Assembly (NCBI GenBank): GCA_030145275.1
Contig: JAQYVV010000011.1
Span: forward strand, 1 to 64,000
DNA length: 64,000 bases
Reading direction: 5' to 3'
DNA from: Desulfurivibrionaceae bacterium
GTDB lineage: Bacteria; Desulfobacterota; Desulfobulbia; Desulfobulbales; VMSU01
Below are positions 37,814 to 49,035 of this stretch, one piece after another. Numbering within the stretch: the first letter of the stretch is position 1; each line of letters opens with the position of its first letter. The notes beneath the pieces were generated by a model. The model did not search any database, had not been told where the DNA came from, and saw nothing but the letters and a program-made list of their open reading frames with translations. Both the position numbers and the translations under genes were made by a program.

Positions 37814-38332
37814 TCACTTCTCACTTGCCGGCAATTTGAGACTTTCGTATCCCTTCAGCTGGTCAAGCATCTTGTCCAATGCCTCCTCATTACTCATTAA
37901 TTCATTCAGAAGTTTGCGGAAATCCTTTCTATTATCAACATTGGAGATGACCTCTTCCAAAAGATTTTTCATTTGCAGAAGCCCTCGAAGTTTAGGGACA
38001 TGTTTTGCCACATGATCAGGAGAAAAAGAGTTCATGCCGTCAATGGGAATGTGCACATCCATATCTTCAGCCACTTCCGGATCAATTTGGTTAGGTACGG
38101 CAAACTTCAGAGACATGTCCATATCCTTCATAACCGCATTGGTATTCGTCCCGTCCAGACTACGCAGTCGCCTTTCCTCCAGGTCCACCTCCCGATCCTT
38201 TGAAGTTCCTTGAGAAAAATTACCTTCGACAATCATCCGTAAGGGTAAGGAAACATCTTCCGGTTGCCCGTTGATCTCTGTTTTATACCTGAGGGTGAGC
38301 CTCGATTTTGGGATTTCATCCTGAATTGCCAT
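37814..38332 (-). CDS. tssB: T6SS sheath small subunit TssB (VipA)
   Basis: MAIQDEIPKSRLTLRYKTEINGQPEDVSLPLRMIVEGNFSQG...LEERRLRSLDG...SFSPDHVAKHVPKLRGLLQMKNLLEE. Confidence 0.95.
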   Translation of the reverse strand: MAIQDEIPKSRLTLRYKTEINGQPEDVSLPLRMIVEGNFSQGTSKDREVDLEERRLRSLDGTNTNAVMKDMDMSLKFAVPNQIDPEVAEDMDVHIPIDGMNSFSPDHVAKHVPKLRGLLQMKNLLEEVISNVDNRKDFRKLLNELMSNEEALDKMLDQLKGYESLKLPASEK

Positions 38333-38385
38333 ACCTTTTTTCTCCTTTGGCTTGAGGTTGAAAAAATCTTTTAAGCCTGATTCCT

Positions 38386-40110
38386 TTACATTTCTAACCC
38401 GACATTGAAGCTGCAAGCCCTCAGACGGGTAAGTTGCTGAAAAATATCTCCATGCGATCTTCGGAAAAACGCCCCACTCAGGTATTGTCTGCAACACCAG
38501 TCGTGGTCAATTTCTTTACCGACCAGAAATCTGGGGTAAAGATGAAAAAAATCAATCCTGTCAGGCTGAAACTCCTCCCCCATTTCTTCGCAAAGAACGG
38601 TGTGGATTTCTTGTCTCAATCTTGCTTCATCGAGATCTGTTTTCACCCCGGCAAAAACCAGCAGGGTAAAACAAGAGCCTTTGGCCGGATCAACAAGCGG
38701 CACATCGACCATGGAAAAGAAAACCCCATAACGCTCCTCAAGAGCCTGAAAACAGTCCAGTATTTCATCGACCGGGACGAATCGTCCCTCTCGATCAGTG
38801 ATATGAGTTCCAACACAGATCAATTCTTGCTGATCCTTAACCATCATGGTCACCGTTGCAATCATCTCCTCTTTGTCCCCTCCGGGAAACGAGGCGCAAA
38901 AAACACCATAATCTCCCGTCGCCTCAGACTCTCCGTCCGTCAGGCCTGCGAGTCCCCAATTAAGACCCGGCCCAGGTAAGGTACTCATGTGGGCCATGCC
39001 CTTACGCCCCTTGGAGATCAAGGAGCACCCCCCCAGGGCCGCCTCCCATTTCAGGTTATAGGCATGGGCGTTTTCAAGCCCAAGAGAACCGATAAAATGC
39101 TGCCACTGTTGCAAGTCGGAAGATTCCACCGGATTGCGAAACCAGCATTCCCATGAGCCCCCCACCTCTACCTGACTTTCCATGAGTATATTCCGCACCT
39201 TTTTACACACCCCAAACGCCTTTACTGGTTGCTCGGTTACGAGGCGAGGGGTAGCCGCAATATCTTCTGGCAGCAGATGGAGGTACGTGGCGCCGCACAG
39301 AAAGCCAGCTAAAAGAAGGCCTGGTTGAGTTTCCAGAAGGTGGAACCCCGGGGCGGCGTACATCTGTCCTGGTCCCAGTCCCAAGCTGATCAATCCGTCT
39401 CTTAATGCCAAAAGGTAGGCGGCATCACTGCTTATTTCCATCGGCTGCCATGGAGTGGCGCTGCAGGGATCAAAGCAGCAGAAAACCGTACTTCCCGTCG
39501 GATAAGCGAAAAATTTCTCAGCCTCAAAGCGGCTATTATCATCGCTCTCACCTTCCGGCAGAATGCGCTGCTGCCAGTCAGACAGTAAAGTAAAATTTTC
39601 CTTTGCGGTGACAATATAATCCGGCTCCAGTGCCGCAAGCCGTTTTTTCAGAAAAGACTTTCCCAGGGGTGGTAACAAGGATATTCGATAGCCGTTCTTC
39701 AAAGCAGCCAATAAGCCAACGGCCATTTCAAGCCCCACGGATCCGACAAGGCAGAGAGTTTTACCAGGCGCCACGCCCATGCGTGACCAGGTGGCCGATT
39801 TTTCAGCTGCCAACAAACCGAGTTTGTCATACGATATTTCATAAAATCCGGCAGTCTGATCATAGCAGCGCAGGGCCGGTGTACTATTGCCACGGTTTCG
39901 ATGCACAATATCGTAATAAAAATTATAGCTCTCAAAAAGACGGCTGGCGCCTCCAACAGAAAAGCTCCGGTCAGCAGTATTTTTCAGAGAACGCCAGAAA
40001 TCCTCTGTATTGTCGAAGCTTTGCGCAAGCCACGACAATGTGCCAAACGATTCCAGACCATCTAGACGTAAACTCTGGACAATTGAGGCTGTATTCAATT
40101 CATGTGGCAT
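38386..40110 (-). CDS. ANL-superfamily (acyl-CoA synthetase / adenylation-domain fold) protein in T6SS operon; degenerate P-loop
   Basis: MGVAPGKTLCLVGSVGLEMAVGLLAALKNGYRISLLPPLGKSFLKKRLAALEPDYIVTAKEN; C-terminal YPRFLVGKEIDHDWCCRQY (A10-like GK); expected SGTTGxPKG replaced by PCSATPWQPME. Confidence 0.75.
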   Translation of the reverse strand: MPHELNTASIVQSLRLDGLESFGTLSWLAQSFDNTEDFWRSLKNTADRSFSVGGASRLFESYNFYYDIVHRNRGNSTPALRCYDQTAGFYEISYDKLGLLAAEKSATWSRMGVAPGKTLCLVGSVGLEMAVGLLAALKNGYRISLLPPLGKSFLKKRLAALEPDYIVTAKENFTLLSDWQQRILPEGESDDNSRFEAEKFFAYPTGSTVFCCFDPCSATPWQPMEISSDAAYLLALRDGLISLGLGPGQMYAAPGFHLLETQPGLLLAGFLCGATYLHLLPEDIAATPRLVTEQPVKAFGVCKKVRNILMESQVEVGGSWECWFRNPVESSDLQQWQHFIGSLGLENAHAYNLKWEAALGGCSLISKGRKGMAHMSTLPGPGLNWGLAGLTDGESEATGDYGVFCASFPGGDKEEMIATVTMMVKDQQELICVGTHITDREGRFVPVDEILDCFQALEERYGVFFSMVDVPLVDPAKGSCFTLLVFAGVKTDLDEARLRQEIHTVLCEEMGEEFQPDRIDFFHLYPRFLVGKEIDHDWCCRQYLSGAFFRRSHGDIFQQLTRLRACSFNVGLEM

Positions 40111-40198
40111 AATAAATTCACTCTTCTATCTGGCCAGCTACCTGCAAAAGCGCAAAACATGTGACAAAAAGACGATCCTTGTCTTGCAATCAGACATT

Positions 40199-40690
40199 TC
40201 ACTGCAAGGAGTTTTTGAGCAGGACAATGTCATATTTTTTCTCAAACGGTTCCTTTAGCATGATCTTCCATTTCATACCTGGTTGGGTAAACAGGACATA
40301 CACCCCAATCGCAGCCTCCTCAGGTTTTTCCACCTGTATTTTCTCCTTTTTTCCGGGCAGAAGCATGTGCCAGGCGAGAAGACTTGGAACTGGTGGATCT
40401 GCATAAACCATGTCCGCAATCTGATCGTAACTTTGAGTCAGAAATTTCTTTTTGTTGACGGTACGAATGACCACATAAACCGGTTTGCCGTTATTGGTTT
40501 CCGCTCCGGTCTCAAAAGCAAAGGCAACCGTTTCTTTCTTGGGCGCCAGGAATTTTTTTATACTAGCGCAACCGTTGAGCAAACCTATTAATGTCAGAAA
40601 CAAGACGATGGTCAGCAAACAATCGGGTAATTTGGGGGAAATGATTTTTTTCTGAATAATAGCCATGAGGGTAACACCTTTTCCTAGCAA
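40199..40690 (-). CDS. tssJ: T6SS lipoprotein TssJ
   Basis: Lipobox LLNGCAS; NNGKPVYVVIRTVNKKKFLTQSYDQIADMVYADPP...LPGKKEKIQVEKPEEAAIGVYVLFTQPG. Likely start 40666. Confidence 0.85.
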   Translation of the reverse strand: MLGKGVTLMAIIQKKIISPKLPDCLLTIVLFLTLIGLLNGCASIKKFLAPKKETVAFAFETGAETNNGKPVYVVIRTVNKKKFLTQSYDQIADMVYADPPVPSLLAWHMLLPGKKEKIQVEKPEEAAIGVYVLFTQPGMKWKIMLKEPFEKKYDIVLLKNSLQ

Positions 40691-40758
40691 ACAATCACAC
40701 TACCTAGTAGTAGTTAGTATCAATAAATAATAAACCCGGATCATGCCTCGCTCAAAAA

Positions 40759-43700
40759 TCAATCCCTGGGAGGCAGCCTGAATGGAGCCCAAGGATCCTC
40801 CTGTATGGAAAATTTCACTGCTAAATCTTTACGTTCCGCCAGACGTCCGGGAACCGGCAGTTCATCAACTGGATATTTTTTCGATGGCGAAGAGGCAATT
40901 AACCAGGTCATTGTTTGGGAACTACCCTGGTTTATCCTGCCGTCCGTACTCTGGAAACTCCAGGCAGATTCCGCCCCACGAGCTGCATCATAAAATTGAT
41001 TAACAGCGGCAAGCTCTTCTGTTTCCTGCAAAAGATGATAAAAACTCCAGTATGCCTTAGGTACTGCCACTGCACGTTGTATTCTTTCTTTTTTATTCTT
41101 CGTGGTATATTCGAGTCCAACAGTGGCCGTGCTCTCGATCTCCCACTGAAAGCTGAAACGTTTCCAAGAGGGCTGCTGGTTAAAACCAAAAAGCGAGGCA
41201 CCGCCTGCATGAATGTAAGAAAGGGAGGGGATAATCTTATCGGCAGCAGCAGCTGGCAGAGGCAATGGTCGAAGCATAAAGTCCAGGGGTTGTGCTTCCC
41301 CATCTTTGCTCCAAAGAGTAGTAGAGAGCCTTTCAATGGCATTAACGGTTTGCAACATATTCCCAGGCAGTTTCACCTCCCCCAGCGCTCCGGGGCGGGC
41401 CTTCCATTCACCACCTTCTTTCAGGCAAATCGGTGCCATAAATTCATTAAAGGTTTTCCAAAAGTGGCCGTATGGATGGGTTGTATTTTTAAGCGTTTGG
41501 GGTAAGACATCCTGCTCGGAGCTTACCTTAAAGGGAAACTGGTTGTATAGCGGTGCCACATCAGCTTGCCAGAGATCGCTCCACATGTTTTCCAGGACGC
41601 TTTCCACTTCTGGTTTTCCCAAGGCAAACGCCTGGTAAACCGGCGCCAGAAAGATATCCTGCCATTGTGCCGAAATGCCGACACTCTTCAGCCAAAGCCT
41701 GATTAAGTTGAGATACGAATTCTCTTCGTCCTGATAGATTGAGAAGCTGATCCTACCAAGTGGTGTTAGGCTACTGCGGAAGTTTGGAAAGCTCTCTTTT
41801 CTTTCCTGGCTGCCTTCACCTGCAGCGGTGGTGTCCTGCTGCTCAATTTCCCTCTGCATCTGCTCCAACAAGGCCTTGTACTTGTCGAGCTCGGGGAAAG
41901 CGCCCTTTTGCTCCATCATGAGCCTTTGAAAGAATTCAAATTCCCCAAGCCTCAATGCCATAGGTCGCAGATATTCGTTTTGATCGAGATTAAGGGCCGT
42001 ATTCTCCCTGATACTCAGCAGAAGATCCATGAACTGAGAGGCGGGCAGGGTCAGGTGGGTCAATACATAACGGAGAGCTCCCGATGATTTGGCCGTAACG
42101 TCAAAATCCAGGTAATATTCCCGGTAGGCTTCTGCGTATGCGTTTGCATACACCTCCATTTCCTTAAAAAGGAAGTTGGCAAAGTGCACCTTATCGTTTT
42201 CAGGAATCGGCAATTGTTCGATAAAGGCAGGGAGTTGAGTTAAAACCGGTTGTACCCGTTTTTCAAAAGCATCCCTGGTAAATCTGCCGTCAACAATCGA
42301 ATGCCCAGTGAACAAAAAGCTTCCATCGTTGAACGGATTTAGCGCCAAAGCGTCAAATTCTTTCCCTGCCGCGAAAAAGAGCAACCCATCATGTCGCTTG
42401 TTATGACTGATGAAGTCACGTAAAAAGAAAGTGATTTTACTGCGATTTATCAAGTCATTCCAAAGTCGGGCGTTGAACTTGAATTCGTGTTCTCCCAGGA
42501 GAAAGTGATAGAGCGGTTCCGCCTCCTCACCCTTTTTTTTAAAATGCAACATGACCTTGAGATTCTCATATAGTCCGAGAAGGTTTAGATCATCGCTCAC
42601 CTCCGGATATTGTATGCTGCTCCCTTGTATGAGGTCCAGAAAGGTTTTGATGGCCTCCTGCCTTAATTGAGAAGTTTCTTGGTCGATTACTTCCAAGCGT
42701 ACCCCATGGATTGACTCCTTTTTCAACAGTTCAGCAACCCGTGCCGAAAGATCAAAGCGGTCGAGATCCCTGATCACACCCAGAAAGAAGTCGGTTTCTT
42801 TTTGTAATTTGCGGAAGTCCTCTTTCGTAATGACGGGTTGCTGATAGAGTCGGGTTATCTTGGTAAAATAAAGCATCCAGGGATGAAGATCGGCCTCTAG
42901 ACTCTTGGCCTGGCGATAGGTGACTCTTTCAATATCCAGAGTAACGGGCCAGGAAGACTGATTATTGTTTACATAGTCCTCAATCAGCAATTGGGACAGA
43001 CCGAGAGTTTCCGACCATGGCACGGGATTCTTGAGAACGAGCTTGCCGAGTTCATTTTTGCGGGTGGCATAGATGAGACCAAGAAGATACAGGACCTTTT
43101 GCTGGGCAGATCTGATTTCCTCAATATTCAACTGTTTCAGTGCAAAGCTCCCCCTCAAGGGGGCAGTCAGTGCCATCTCCGTCTCATCAACGTAGAAACG
43201 ATTCAACTCGGGTAGCAGGTAAAATTTACGGATGTTTTCTATGCCGCGTCGATCAAGATAATCGTTGATATGCGGGAAGAAATCAGGCAGTACCGCCATC
43301 AGGGTATGCTTCTGCATGCTTGTGAGCGGATCTACAAAAAGATAATGCATCTTTTGGTCGTACTGGGCCGGCGGCGATGCCTCCAGCATGACTATCTCTT
43401 CAAATTTTTCTTCAATCAAATTCTTTTCATAGAAAAAAGCGTTGCCGAGAAAGATGATTCCCACAAGTCCCAAAGCAACTGCGGCTACCCGGTGCCGGAA
43501 AAGAGGGTTGAATTTTTGGAGTTCTGCCGCTGTGAGAGTGGTTGCAAATGGATTGGCAACCGTCAAATGCCCCCCTACGAGCGAAGCAAGACAGAGAGCG
43601 GCAACTTTCGGTTTCGGAGATAAAGGATCCGGGTTTTGTAAAATTGTCACAAAGACAGCTAAATCCTTGAAAAACTTCGGTGCCATACGCATGAAGGTGA

Positions 43701-44562
43701 TAACCTTCAGGTATTTGTCGGCGGGAAGTGCGGTCAGGGCACGCTCGAGATAATCTTCATAGGGCTCAAGACAATGGGCTAAATTTTTAAGATCGTCTTT
43801 TGAGTTGAATTCCAACTTTAAAGGAATATTGTTTTCGCTGAGAAATTGGGCAAATTCAGAAAAACCTTCAACCTGGTCCATATGGCTGAGGGCCAGACGC
43901 ACCGTTATCGGTTTCCGTCGGATTCGAGCCAGCAGGTTAATTTTGCCCCTGATAACCTGGGCCTCTTTCTTGAGATATTCCGGATCATCATTTTTGAGTG
44001 TTAAGCCGTTGAGTACGGCCACCACCGTCGGGTCCTTGCGGCGGTAGAGAGGTTCCCAGAGTTTCAGCAGAGCTAAACGGGCATTTTTGGAAGTATCATT
44101 CAACAGAGATGCCGGAATTTCCTGTACCAGTATCTTTGAACCCAGATAAATCCGCAAAAGAGGATTTCGCGTGTAGCTTGGATAAAACTGGCGAGCATGA
44201 CCCTGCCAGTCGGTATGGTTATTAATCAGGTAACTTTTGCCGGAGCCAAACTCCCCCAAGACAATAAAGTGTTGATAAATTTTCAGAGCCCGGCGCAAAT
44301 CCCATGGAATCTCACGCAGAAACCCCTTCCAGATTTGTACCAGACTGGACACCGGCAGGGCCGGAGCAGAGGTGTCAATCTTAGCAGCGGCACTCTTATT
44401 TCCACGAGTCCACCGCTTCTTCACAAGAAACCAAAGCAGCAGAAGCAAAAGAAAAACAATCAGACTGGCAAGCAGATATGGCCATTGTTCGAAGAAAAAG
44501 CCTTGGGGTTGGGCGTTGGCCGCATTGCTCGTCGATGACTTTACTGTGTTTAGAAGTTTCAT
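40759..44562 (-). CDS. tssM: T6SS membrane protein TssM (IcmF)
   Basis: N-terminal TMs; GEFGSGKSYLINNHTDWQGHARQFYPSYTRNPLLRIYLGSKILVQEIPASLL; 1267 aa between tssJ and clpV. Confidence 0.9.
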   Translation of the reverse strand: MKLLNTVKSSTSNAANAQPQGFFFEQWPYLLASLIVFLLLLLLWFLVKKRWTRGNKSAAAKIDTSAPALPVSSLVQIWKGFLREIPWDLRRALKIYQHFIVLGEFGSGKSYLINNHTDWQGHARQFYPSYTRNPLLRIYLGSKILVQEIPASLLNDTSKNARLALLKLWEPLYRRKDPTVVAVLNGLTLKNDDPEYLKKEAQVIRGKINLLARIRRKPITVRLALSHMDQVEGFSEFAQFLSENNIPLKLEFNSKDDLKNLAHCLEPYEDYLERALTALPADKYLKVITFMRMAPKFFKDLAVFVTILQNPDPLSPKPKVAALCLASLVGGHLTVANPFATTLTAAELQKFNPLFRHRVAAVALGLVGIIFLGNAFFYEKNLIEEKFEEIVMLEASPPAQYDQKMHYLFVDPLTSMQKHTLMAVLPDFFPHINDYLDRRGIENIRKFYLLPELNRFYVDETEMALTAPLRGSFALKQLNIEEIRSAQQKVLYLLGLIYATRKNELGKLVLKNPVPWSETLGLSQLLIEDYVNNNQSSWPVTLDIERVTYRQAKSLEADLHPWMLYFTKITRLYQQPVITKEDFRKLQKETDFFLGVIRDLDRFDLSARVAELLKKESIHGVRLEVIDQETSQLRQEAIKTFLDLIQGSSIQYPEVSDDLNLLGLYENLKVMLHFKKKGEEAEPLYHFLLGEHEFKFNARLWNDLINRSKITFFLRDFISHNKRHDGLLFFAAGKEFDALALNPFNDGSFLFTGHSIVDGRFTRDAFEKRVQPVLTQLPAFIEQLPIPENDKVHFANFLFKEMEVYANAYAEAYREYYLDFDVTAKSSGALRYVLTHLTLPASQFMDLLLSIRENTALNLDQNEYLRPMALRLGEFEFFQRLMMEQKGAFPELDKYKALLEQMQREIEQQDTTAAGEGSQERKESFPNFRSSLTPLGRISFSIYQDEENSYLNLIRLWLKSVGISAQWQDIFLAPVYQAFALGKPEVESVLENMWSDLWQADVAPLYNQFPFKVSSEQDVLPQTLKNTTHPYGHFWKTFNEFMAPICLKEGGEWKARPGALGEVKLPGNMLQTVNAIERLSTTLWSKDGEAQPLDFMLRPLPLPAAAADKIIPSLSYIHAGGASLFGFNQQPSWKRFSFQWEIESTATVGLEYTTKNKKERIQRAVAVPKAYWSFYHLLQETEELAAVNQFYDAARGAESAWSFQSTDGRINQGSSQTMTWLIASSPSKKYPVDELPVPGRLAERKDLAVKFSIQEDPWAPFRLPPRD

Positions 44563-44577
44563 TCGGATTCCCAGCTC

Positions 44578-47205
44578 TTATTTTAAATTATTGTCTTCTT
44601 CCTCCAGGTCCTCTACAGGTGCCTCATCAGGGATATCTTCAGATCCCATGACTATCTCATCCTCTGAAGCTGATACATAGACGGTATCGCCAGGTTGAAT
44701 TTTGCCGGAAATAATGTCTTCGGCCAATGGATCCTGTAAACGGCTTTGAATGACTCGGTTTAAGGGCCTTGCCCCCATGAGCGGGTTAAAGCCGAGACGA
44801 GCCAGCAGAGTTTCGGCGTCATCTGTCACCTGCAGCTGGATATCTTTGTCCTGCAGAAGCTTGGCCAGCCGTTGGAGCTGGATCTTGGCTATCGGTTTCA
44901 TTCCTTCAAGAGTCAATTGCTTAAAGATAAGAATATCATCAAGGCGGTTAAGGAATTCTGGCCGGAAATGTGACCGAACCGCCTCCATGATAACCCCGTT
45001 CATCTGCTGAATTTCCTCCTCTGTTTCAGCTGGCTGGATGTTTTCGGCTCCCAGATTAGAGGTCATCAGCACAACGGTGTTTGAGAAGTTGACCGTCTGC
45101 CCATGACTGTCGGTTAACCGCCCATCGTCAAGCAGTTGCAGGAACAGGTTATATACGTCCGCATGTCCTTTTTCCACTTCATCGAAAAGGATGACACTGT
45201 AGGGCTTTCGACGCACACTGTTTGTCAGCACGCCGCCCTCTTCATAACCGACATATCCCGGGGGAGCTCCGACCAGACGGGCGACGGAGTGTTTTTCCAT
45301 AAATTCGCTCATATCGATCCGGGTAAGGGCGCCTTCATCATCAAACATGAACTCGGCAAGCGCTTTTGATACTTCGGTCTTGCCGACCCCGGTAGGACCA
45401 AGCATGAGAAAAGAGGCAATGGGACGATTCGGATTCTGTACTCCAGCTCGCGAGCGCCTTATAGCTTTAGCGATGGTGGAAAGAACATCCTCCTGACCGA
45501 TGACCCGCTGCCGCAAATGAGACTCAAGGTGCAGTAGCTTATCTTTTTCCGAGCCCATCATTTTTGAAACCGGTATACCGGTGAGCCGGGAAACCGTATC
45601 GGCAATATCATCTGCATTAATTGCCTGTTGCACAAAATTTTTATCAGAAAGCTCAATGTCGGCGTATTCCTCTAGGGTTTTTTCGCAATCCGGTATTACT
45701 TTATACTGCAACTCGGCGACCCGGGAAAAATTCTCCTCACGCACCCTCTGTTCCATTTCCCGCCGTGCTTCTTCAAGTTTTTTCTTGGCGCTCTGCACCT
45801 CGGCCAGGGCATTTTTTTCTTTCTCCCATTTCTCCGTGAGCAGACTGGTTTTTTGTTTGAGCTCCTCTTTTTCTTTATCGAGAAGATTGAGACGTTCTAA
45901 GGTCTGATCGTCGGTCTCGTTCTTCAGGGCCCTAATTTCTATTTCCAACTCGACAATTCGTTGATCGATGCTATCGATTTCTTCAGGCTTGGAGGAAAAT
46001 CCTATCCGCACCGAGGCCGAAGTCTGGTCAATCAGATCTATGGCCTTATCAGGAAGAAATCTGTCCATAATATAACGCTTAGCAAGCTTGACCGATTCCA
46101 CCAGTGCTGCATCCAACAGCTGCACGCCATGATGGACTTCATATTTTTCCTTAACCCCCCTTAAAATGGAAACAGTCTCTTCAATGCTCGGTTCCTCGAC
46201 CATGACCACCTGAAAACGGCGCATCAAGGCGGAGTCCTTTTCGATATGTTTGCGGTACTCCTCAAGGGTCGTGGCTCCGACACAACGAATTTCCCCTCGG
46301 GAAAGCGCGGGTTTGATCAGATTGGCAGCATCCATAGCCCCTTCGGAGCCACCGGCGCCAATAAGCATATGAATTTCATCGATAAAAAGGATAACGTTCC
46401 CGGCATCGGCAACCTCCTGCAGCACCCGCTTAAAACGCTCTTCAAACTCACCGCGGAATTTAGCTCCGGCAATCAACTGTCCCATATCAAGGGAAAGAAT
46501 GGCTGCCGATTTTAAGTCATCGGGAACTTCCCCCTTGATTATGCGTTGCGCCAATCCCTCGACAATAGCCGTTTTTCCGACTCCGGGTTCGCCAATAATA
46601 ATCGGGTTATTTTTTAATCGACGGCTCAATACCTGGATGGTGAGCCGAACCTCCTGTTCCCGACCTATTATGGGGTCAAGCTCACCCTTCCGGGCTTGCT
46701 CGGTTAGATCTCGGGCATACTTGACAAGATACTCAAAATCACTGCCCCCCTCTGCGGCATCAGAAAAACGCCCTTTGGGCCTTTCTTTGAGCAGGGTCTC
46801 AAGTTCCTTTTTGTCCGCCCCTGCATCTGAAAAGGCCTTCTGGATTTCTTCACCGGCAAGCATGCCCAGTAAGATATGATGAATACCGATATATTTATCG
46901 CCGCTGAGGGTGGAGGCGTCTTCTGCAAGGATAAATATCCTTTCCAGATCACGATTAATAGGGGTCTGCTGGCTGCCTGTCTTGGCTTTTGGCTGGGTTA
47001 ACAATTTGCTGTCCACTCGCACCCCAAGAGTCTCAATATCAATTTTGCTCTGGGAGAGATAGTTTCGCCGCAAACTGCTTTTGGAATCCAGCATAATTGC
47101 AAGCATATGCCAGGGCGTAACGCACTCGTGGTCCTTTTTTACCGCCAATCTACAAGCGTTTTCAATGACATCCTGAGCCTTTACTGAAAATTTTTCAATA
47201 ATCAT
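44578..47205 (-). CDS. clpV: T6SS ATPase ClpV (TssH)
   Basis: [127 protein letters not shown]. Confidence 0.95.
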   Translation of the reverse strand: MIIEKFSVKAQDVIENACRLAVKKDHECVTPWHMLAIMLDSKSSLRRNYLSQSKIDIETLGVRVDSKLLTQPKAKTGSQQTPINRDLERIFILAEDASTLSGDKYIGIHHILLGMLAGEEIQKAFSDAGADKKELETLLKERPKGRFSDAAEGGSDFEYLVKYARDLTEQARKGELDPIIGREQEVRLTIQVLSRRLKNNPIIIGEPGVGKTAIVEGLAQRIIKGEVPDDLKSAAILSLDMGQLIAGAKFRGEFEERFKRVLQEVADAGNVILFIDEIHMLIGAGGSEGAMDAANLIKPALSRGEIRCVGATTLEEYRKHIEKDSALMRRFQVVMVEEPSIEETVSILRGVKEKYEVHHGVQLLDAALVESVKLAKRYIMDRFLPDKAIDLIDQTSASVRIGFSSKPEEIDSIDQRIVELEIEIRALKNETDDQTLERLNLLDKEKEELKQKTSLLTEKWEKEKNALAEVQSAKKKLEEARREMEQRVREENFSRVAELQYKVIPDCEKTLEEYADIELSDKNFVQQAINADDIADTVSRLTGIPVSKMMGSEKDKLLHLESHLRQRVIGQEDVLSTIAKAIRRSRAGVQNPNRPIASFLMLGPTGVGKTEVSKALAEFMFDDEGALTRIDMSEFMEKHSVARLVGAPPGYVGYEEGGVLTNSVRRKPYSVILFDEVEKGHADVYNLFLQLLDDGRLTDSHGQTVNFSNTVVLMTSNLGAENIQPAETEEEIQQMNGVIMEAVRSHFRPEFLNRLDDILIFKQLTLEGMKPIAKIQLQRLAKLLQDKDIQLQVTDDAETLLARLGFNPLMGARPLNRVIQSRLQDPLAEDIISGKIQPGDTVYVSASEDEIVMGSEDIPDEAPVEDLEEEDNNLK

Positions 47206-47349
47206 AATGCCTCACGATATTTGGTATGGGAAAATGGCAAATGAGCGTCTTCTCATTTAGCTTATTATGAAATTTATTTTATAAGCAAGTTTTTTCTAAA
47301 AAATCAAAGAAGAAAACCAGAGGAGCAATACAAAGAGAACAACACCAGT

Positions 47350-48108
47350 ATGAGATTTGCAAGCAAGTCCCGGCTTCGCAAAAAAGGGATAGCAAAAAAG
47401 AGTTTGCCGACGGACTTGGAATTAGAGCAACTAGAGCCCGTGCCATCTGGCTGTCGTTCAGCGTGCAATAATGACCCCTTTATAGAAGAAAAAAGCAGCC
47501 TGATTCCAAACATCACAGCATTCCAAGGCTATATTGATACAGAGAGTCGAATATCGAGCACCTGTCTAATACGATATGACCGCAACCACTATAGCGTAGA
47601 CAGTAAGCTCGCCGGGAACACCGCAACGGTTCGAGCCAGCGCGGATCGAATCAAAGTAATCAGCAATGGAGAAATTGTTGCTGACCACCCAAGGGAATTT
47701 GGCCGAGACAAAGTTATCTACGATCCATGGCACTATCTCAACGTGCTCAAACGTAAACCAGGCGCGCTTCGTAATGGAACGCCCTTTCAAGGATGGGAGT
47801 TACCTGTAAGTCTGCGCCGGGTTAGATCATATCTTTCCAATCGGCCTGGCGGGAACAAAGAATTTGTAGATATCCTTTGCGCAGCCCAGAGACATGGCTT
47901 GGAGTTAGCTGAAAAAGCTTGCGCAAAAGCATTAGCCGAGGGGACAATTCGGGGAGAGATAATTCTCAACATTATTGCCCGAGATCTCGACCCACAACCT
48001 ATCGACTCAGCGACAGTTCCAATTTCTTTGATTCTTACTATTGAACCAACAGCGGACTGTTCACGATACGATTTTCTGCGAGAGGAGGTGCTACATGGAG
48101 CGCCATAA
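47350..48108 (+). pseudogene. istA: Truncated IS21 transposase IstA (C-terminal part)
   Basis: ISSTCLIRYDRNHYSVDSKLAGNTATVRASADRIKVISNGEIVADHPREFGRDKVIYDPWHYLNVLKRKPGALRNGTPFQGWELP; catalytic region absent. Confidence 0.85.
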
Positions 48109-48868
48109 TCTCATCGATACTCTTCGTAAATTAAAACTACATGGCATGGTAGATGTTTTTGACGAAGCGGTCACCCAAGGCATTAGACGTAAGAATACGG
48201 TACAAGAAATTCTATTGTCTCTCTGTTTGGCAGAGAGTGCGGAGCGAAAAGCTCGATCAATAAGCTACCAAATGAGAATTGCCAAGTTCCCTGTACATAA
48301 GAATCTTGACACTTTCTCCTTCTCAGAAGCTCAGGTAAATGAGGAACTGATAAAAGATATCTACTCTGGCAACTTTCTAGAAGAGCCTCGTAATTTGATA
48401 TTGATTGGAGGAACAGGCACTGGAAAAACACATCTTTCCACAGCCATTGCCATTCAATGTATACGGTTGGGGGAAAAGGGAAGATTTTTTAGCGTTATAG
48501 ACCTTGTCAATAAACTCAAGCAGGAAAAGCTTGCCGGGAAAACTGGATCTCTCACAAGCCGACTTGCTAATATGGACTTTGTTGTCCTTGATGAGCTTGG
48601 ATACCTGCCTTTCTCGCAAGCTGGAGGTGCATTGCTGTTTCACCTGATCAGCACATTGTACGAAAGAACCTCACTCATCGTAACCACAAATTTAAACTTT
48701 GGTGAATGGTCTCAAGTCTTTGGTGATGCAAAAATGACAACCGCGTTGCTGGATCGATTGACCCATCACTGCGACATTATAGAAACAGGAAATGATAGTT
48801 GGAGACTCAAGAAAAGGAAGTAATATTTTTTTGTTTTTGGGGGGGGCAATTTTGAACGCTGATTGACA
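47490..48868 (+). mobile_element. IS21-family remnant (5'-truncated istA plus intact istB and right end)
   Basis: C-terminal IstA domain followed by full IstB; right-end sequence ggggggcaattttgaacgctgattgaca; no N-terminal IstA DDE region. Confidence 0.85.
48095..48823 (+). CDS. istB: IS21 helper ATPase IstB
   Basis: [45 protein letters not shown]...[83 protein letters not shown]. Confidence 0.95.
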   Translation: MERHNLIDTLRKLKLHGMVDVFDEAVTQGIRRKNTVQEILLSLCLAESAERKARSISYQMRIAKFPVHKNLDTFSFSEAQVNEELIKDIYSGNFLEEPRNLILIGGTGTGKTHLSTAIAIQCIRLGEKGRFFSVIDLVNKLKQEKLAGKTGSLTSRLANMDFVVLDELGYLPFSQAGGALLFHLISTLYERTSLIVTTNLNFGEWSQVFGDAKMTTALLDRLTHHCDIIETGNDSWRLKKRK

Positions 48869-48873
48869 AACTA

Positions 48874-49035
48874 TTTTCAGGTAGGTCTTTTGACTCCAGG
48901 CTCGTTCTACTCATCGTGCCTTCCCGTACATCTGCTTCGTACAGTGACATCTACGATTTTCGTCCCCGGTTCCAGCGGCGGGCCCGTCCCTGGATTACAC
49001 AGGGTTCCCTTTTAAGCATTACTGCACCTGAAAGT
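48874..49035 (-). promoter_or_regulatory. Cobalamin riboswitch 3 (orphan aptamer abutting the IS21 end)
   Basis: Same aptamer core as copies 1 and 2 (GGGACGGGCCCGCCGCTGGAACCGGGGACGAAAATCGTAGATGTCACTGTAC...GGAAGGCACGATGAG...GGAGTCAAAAGACCTACC); no terminator or corrinoid gene follows. Confidence 0.9.

Noticed and set aside
47233-47255. AAATGAG-cgtctt-CTCATTT hairpin upstream of clpV
   Set aside because: Short and without T-tract or known operator consensus; not enough to call a regulatory site.
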